A DNA stretch of 64,000 bases, from the NCBI GenBank assembly GCA_024222295.1, contig JAAEPF010000025.1:1-64000 (forward strand). Direction: 5' to 3'. The DNA comes from Actinomycetes bacterium. Lineage in GTDB: Bacteria; Actinomycetota; Acidimicrobiia; Acidimicrobiales; Microtrichaceae. Numbering within the stretch: the stretch's first letter is position 1; each line of letters starts with the position of its first letter. A model generated the notes under the pieces. It ran no database searches. It was not told the origin of the DNA and was given only the letters and a program-made list of their open reading frames with translations. Shown here one piece after another: positions 61,594-64,000 of the stretch. The translations under genes and the position numbers were made by a program.

Positions 61594-62783
61594 TCACTTC
61601 CAACGACCAGACAGCCGCACAGCCAGCGTGCCCCGCCTGCCTCGGCACCGATACCGTCGCGTTCCACCACGAGCGGTCAATTCCGACCAATAGCTGCCTA
61701 CTGCTGGAGGACCGCAGCGCCGCCGAGGGCTACCCCACCGGTGACATGGACCTGTGCTTCTGTCGCACCTGCGGGTTCGTATTCAACGCGGCGTTCGACG
61801 TGGCGTTGTCGGAGTATTCGGCCCGCTACGAGGAAACCCAAGGGTTCAGCGAGAAGTTCAACGAGTTCGCCCGCGAGCTGGCACAACGTTGGGTCGACCA
61901 GTACGACCTCGAAGGCCGCACCGTGCTCGAGATCGGCTGCGGCAAGGGCGAGTTCTTGGAGATGATGTGCGAGGCCGGCGTCGGCCGGGGCATCGGGATC
62001 GACCCGAGCGCACACCCAGAGCGCCGCACCACCGCGGCTGCGCAGCGCATCGAGTGGATCACCGACTTCTACTCCGAGGAGTACTCGCACCTGCAGGCCG
62101 ATGCTGTGGTCTGCCGCCACACGCTGGAACACATCGCACCCGTGCGCGAGTTCATGGAGATGGTGCGCCGCAGCATCGGCGACCGGCTCGACACCATCGT
62201 GCTGTTCGAGCTACCCGACGTGCGCCGAGTGCTCGAGGAAGTCGCGTTCTGGGACGTGTATTACGAGCACTGCTCTTACTTCAGCGCCGGGTCGCTTGTA
62301 CGACTCTTCCGCTCCACAGGCTTCGAGGTGCTCAACGCGTCGCTGGACTACGAAGACCAGTACCTGCTGATCGAAGCCAGGCCCTCGGCGGACACGCCGG
62401 CTCCAGGTGACCCGTTGCCGATCGAGGACGACATGGGCCCCATGACAGCCGCAGTCGAGCACTTCTCGAAGGCATACACCGAGCAGATCGACCACTGGCG
62501 GACCGAACTGGGAGAGCGAGACCGCAGCGTCATATGGGGCGGCGGGTCCAAAGGTGTCGCTTTTCTTACAGCGCTGGCGGACGGGCGTATCGAGTACGCG
62601 GTGGATATCAACCCCCACAAGCACGGCATGTTCATGGCCGGCACGGGCCAGGAGATCGTGGATCCGGATCTACTCAGGGAGTACGACCCCGAGCTGGTGA
62701 TCGTGATGAACCCCGTCTACGTGGACGAGATCAGGGTCAGACTGAATGCCCTCGGGCTGTCACCTGAGGTAGCGGCCGTCTGA
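61590..62783 (+). CDS. C-methyltransferase-type SAM protein (paralogue of the 43332-44591 gene)
   Basis: The 397-residue protein has N-terminal Cys pairs (CPAC, CRTC), a SAM fold (VLEIGCGKGEFLEMM) with CRHTLEHIAPV, and the C-terminal VIWGGGSKGVAFLTAL and VDINPHKHGMFMAGTGQEI. It shares all three parts and its last residues (PEVAAV) with the copy at 43332. GTG 61590 overlaps the preceding TGA (GTGA), so translation is coupled. It may form a complex with, or act after, the 60364 enzyme. Confidence 0.83.
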   Translation: MITSNDQTAAQPACPACLGTDTVAFHHERSIPTNSCLLLEDRSAAEGYPTGDMDLCFCRTCGFVFNAAFDVALSEYSARYEETQGFSEKFNEFARELAQRWVDQYDLEGRTVLEIGCGKGEFLEMMCEAGVGRGIGIDPSAHPERRTTAAAQRIEWITDFYSEEYSHLQADAVVCRHTLEHIAPVREFMEMVRRSIGDRLDTIVLFELPDVRRVLEEVAFWDVYYEHCSYFSAGSLVRLFRSTGFEVLNASLDYEDQYLLIEARPSADTPAPGDPLPIEDDMGPMTAAVEHFSKAYTEQIDHWRTELGERDRSVIWGGGSKGVAFLTALADGRIEYAVDINPHKHGMFMAGTGQEIVDPDLLREYDPELVIVMNPVYVDEIRVRLNALGLSPEVAAV

Positions 62784-62801
62784 GTTCGGTTCGATTCCGC
62801 T

Positions 62802-63110
62802 TCAGGCCACAGCGTGCGGACGCCGCCGGACGTTCAGCAGCAACGCTCCGCCACCCAGGAGCACCGCGCCCAGAACTGCGACCGCAGCCACATCACCGCC
62901 GGTGAAGGCCAAGGTCTCACCCTGGACCTGAGCCTGCGCAGCAGCTGCTGCCGGCTCCGACGGCACCAGGACGGTCGTCTGGGGAGCCACCGAAGGTGTC
63001 GGCCCGACGTAGGGGTCAATTGAATCCTGGGCACCCGCTATGCCCGCAGTGCAAAGCACCACAACGGTCGCCACGACGGCCCCAACTGAGTATCTCGCTC
63101 GCCTGCTCAT
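62802..63110 (-). CDS. Small secreted protein with LAFTG sortase-type anchor
   Basis: The 102-residue product has a signal peptide (cut after AGIAGA, about 27), a short Pro/Thr/Ala mature part, then LAFTG (67-71), a hydrophobic segment and a basic tail (RRRPHAVA). This is the class E sortase layout (LAxTG). No sortase gene is in the window. ATG 63110 is preceded by TACTCT exactly 6 nt upstream, with TTGATG 16 nt farther, so it should be a strong leaderless promoter. Confidence 0.8.
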   Translation of the reverse strand: MSRRARYSVGAVVATVVVLCTAGIAGAQDSIDPYVGPTPSVAPQTTVLVPSEPAAAAAQAQVQGETLAFTGGDVAAVAVLGAVLLGGGALLLNVRRRPHAVA

Positions 63111-63116
63111 GACCGA

Positions 63117-63144
63117 AGAGTAGCACCAGTGCAAATCACATCAA
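63117..63144 (-). promoter_or_regulatory. Promoter of the LAFTG protein gene
   Basis: -35 TTGATG (63144-63139), 16-nt spacer and -10 TACTCT (63122-63117), then 6 nt to ATG 63110. It is the best two-part promoter in the window. Confidence 0.6.
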
Positions 63145-63194
63145 ATAGGAGAAAAACCTACCTGGTGCGCCCGAGTGACCCCTGAGGGTGGCCC

Positions 63195-64000
63195 CTATTC
63201 CCGGCCGAAGTCCAGTTCGACCGCCAATTCGTCGCTGAACCGGCCCCATGGCGTAATCCACTCACTGGCGGGCACCCGCGCTGATGGCTGCACGCTCATG
63301 CCCTCCCAGCCGGCAGGCAGGTCGAACGACACTGTCACAGTGGCCGACTCGCCCCGCAGCACGCGCGCCTCCCCCGCCGCGACCCGGGTTGGCCCGTCGT
63401 CTCCGAGGGCCACCGGGACCGCTCCCCCGATCGTGACATTGCCGGCACCCGATGGCATGGTCAGCGAGACGATCCCCCGATACTCGGCAGTGCTCAGCTC
63501 TGAGCCTGGGTGCGGCCCGGCGACGTAGAAGGGAAGACCCTGCGGCGCGTTGTTGGCGAGGTGGACCTGCACGGTGAAGCGGGCGGGCTCGACGCTGTCG
63601 TCGACGCTCACTTGCGCTTCCACATCGAGGTAGGGATCGAGCTTGTTGCCGCCCCGGTTGAGCACCGACAGCAGCAGCGAGTCGCTGGGCGGAACTCCTG
63701 CGGTGCCGAGCTCCTCCCAAGCCTCCTGCTGGAGCGGGTCGGAAGACCACATCATCATGTGGCGTCCGGCGCCCATCTCGCGCAGCACCGAGAGCAATTC
63801 TGAAGCTGAGATCTCGCCGCTGTTGAGCGCGTTGAACACCTCGGCTGCGACACGGCCGAGCCGTTCGCGGCGCACGTCGCGGTCGTCGAACGCCGTGTAC
63901 TGGTCGATCAGCAGGTCCTGGGCCACGGTGTCGGCGCTCACGACCTCACCCGAGTCGAGCGTGACAGGACCGGTGACCTCGAGGAGGGCCTCGATGGCAG
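63195..64000 (-). CDS. DUF4012-family protein, 5' end outside the window
   Basis: The frame is open to the right edge; 268 codons are visible. The visible part starts AIEALLEVTGPVTLDSGEVV and continues with LLIDQYTAFDDRDVRRERLGRVA and LLSVLNRGGNKLDPYLDVEAQV, the C-terminal region of DUF4012 proteins. These are membrane-anchored and common in actinobacterial polysaccharide clusters; their function is not known. No stop or start is seen at the edge, so the N-terminal membrane segment should lie to the right. Confidence 0.8.
   Translation of the reverse strand, partial: AIEALLEVTGPVTLDSGEVVSADTVAQDLLIDQYTAFDDRDVRRERLGRVAAEVFNALNSGEISASELLSVLREMGAGRHMMMWSSDPLQQEAWEELGTAGVPPSDSLLLSVLNRGGNKLDPYLDVEAQVSVDDSVEPARFTVQVHLANNAPQGLPFYVAGPHPGSELSTAEYRGIVSLTMPSGAGNVTIGGAVPVALGDDGPTRVAAGEARVLRGESATVTVSFDLPAGWEGMSVQPSARVPASEWITPWGRFSDELAVELDFGRE

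Overview
The window is about 64 kb of high-GC DNA from an actinomycete-type bacterium, most likely a deep-branching lineage such as Acidimicrobiia. This is an inference from several signs. The gene order tig-clpP-clpX-folC-ndk-mreBCD-mrdA-rodA-(radical SAM pair)-rne-rplU-rpmA with obgE-proB is actinobacterial. GTG starts are common and many genes look leaderless. Secreted proteins carry Thr-rich linkers, and one carries an LAFTG sorting signal of the class E sortase type. I see no insertion sequence, phage gene, CRISPR array or rRNA. Five tRNA genes are present: Pro-TGG, Gly-TCC, Arg-TCT, His-GTG and Lys-CTT.

Left core (1-21.8 kb): the 3' part of murJ and a pspA gene on +, then housekeeping genes almost all on the minus strand. 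Reading in the direction of transcription these are tig, clpP, clpX, folC, ndk, mreB, mreC, mreD, mrdA, rodA, a B12-binding-type radical SAM protein, its DUF2344 partner, rne, rplU and rpmA. A dGTPase-like gene on the opposite strand separates rpmA from obgE-proB. Together they cover protein quality control, folate, nucleotides, cell elongation and septal/lateral wall synthesis, RNA decay and ribosome assembly.

Middle (21.8-41.4 kb): secreted and metabolic genes. There is a lipoprotein gene apparently broken by a frameshift in a six-C run, a beta-helix lipoprotein translationally coupled to a DUF1996 protein, and a cupredoxin lipoprotein. Next come acyl-CoA dehydrogenase, YceI, epoxide hydrolase, alpha-L-rhamnosidase, and an operon of msrB, enoyl-CoA hydratase, a DUF1214 protein and a sulfotransferase. 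A hydantoinase-type amidohydrolase, a Pro-rich membrane protein, a DprE2-like reductase, a site-2 protease with CBS domains, YaaA and a group of tRNAs follow.

Right (41.4-64 kb): a cell-surface glycan locus. It holds six glycosyltransferases, four methyltransferases, a Wzx-type flippase, glucose-1-phosphate cytidylyltransferase with an SDR enzyme and two C-methyltransferase-type proteins (a CDP-sugar branch), an SGNH lipoprotein, a 991-residue secreted protein, an LAFTG-anchored small protein, a DUF4012 protein cut by the right edge, and two lipoproteins with different N-terminal modules but the same roughly 200-residue C-terminal beta-helix-like domain. These genes probably make, export and decorate a methylated surface polysaccharide; I saw no polymerase or initiating transferase.

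Two general features stand out. First, a TANNNT hexamer lies exactly 6 nt (sometimes 7-9) before the start codon of many genes, indicating leaderless transcripts, and several divergent pairs use back-to-back or palindromic -10 elements. Second, two tRNA genes are each followed after one nucleotide by a start codon, so tRNA 3' processing could itself create a leaderless mRNA.
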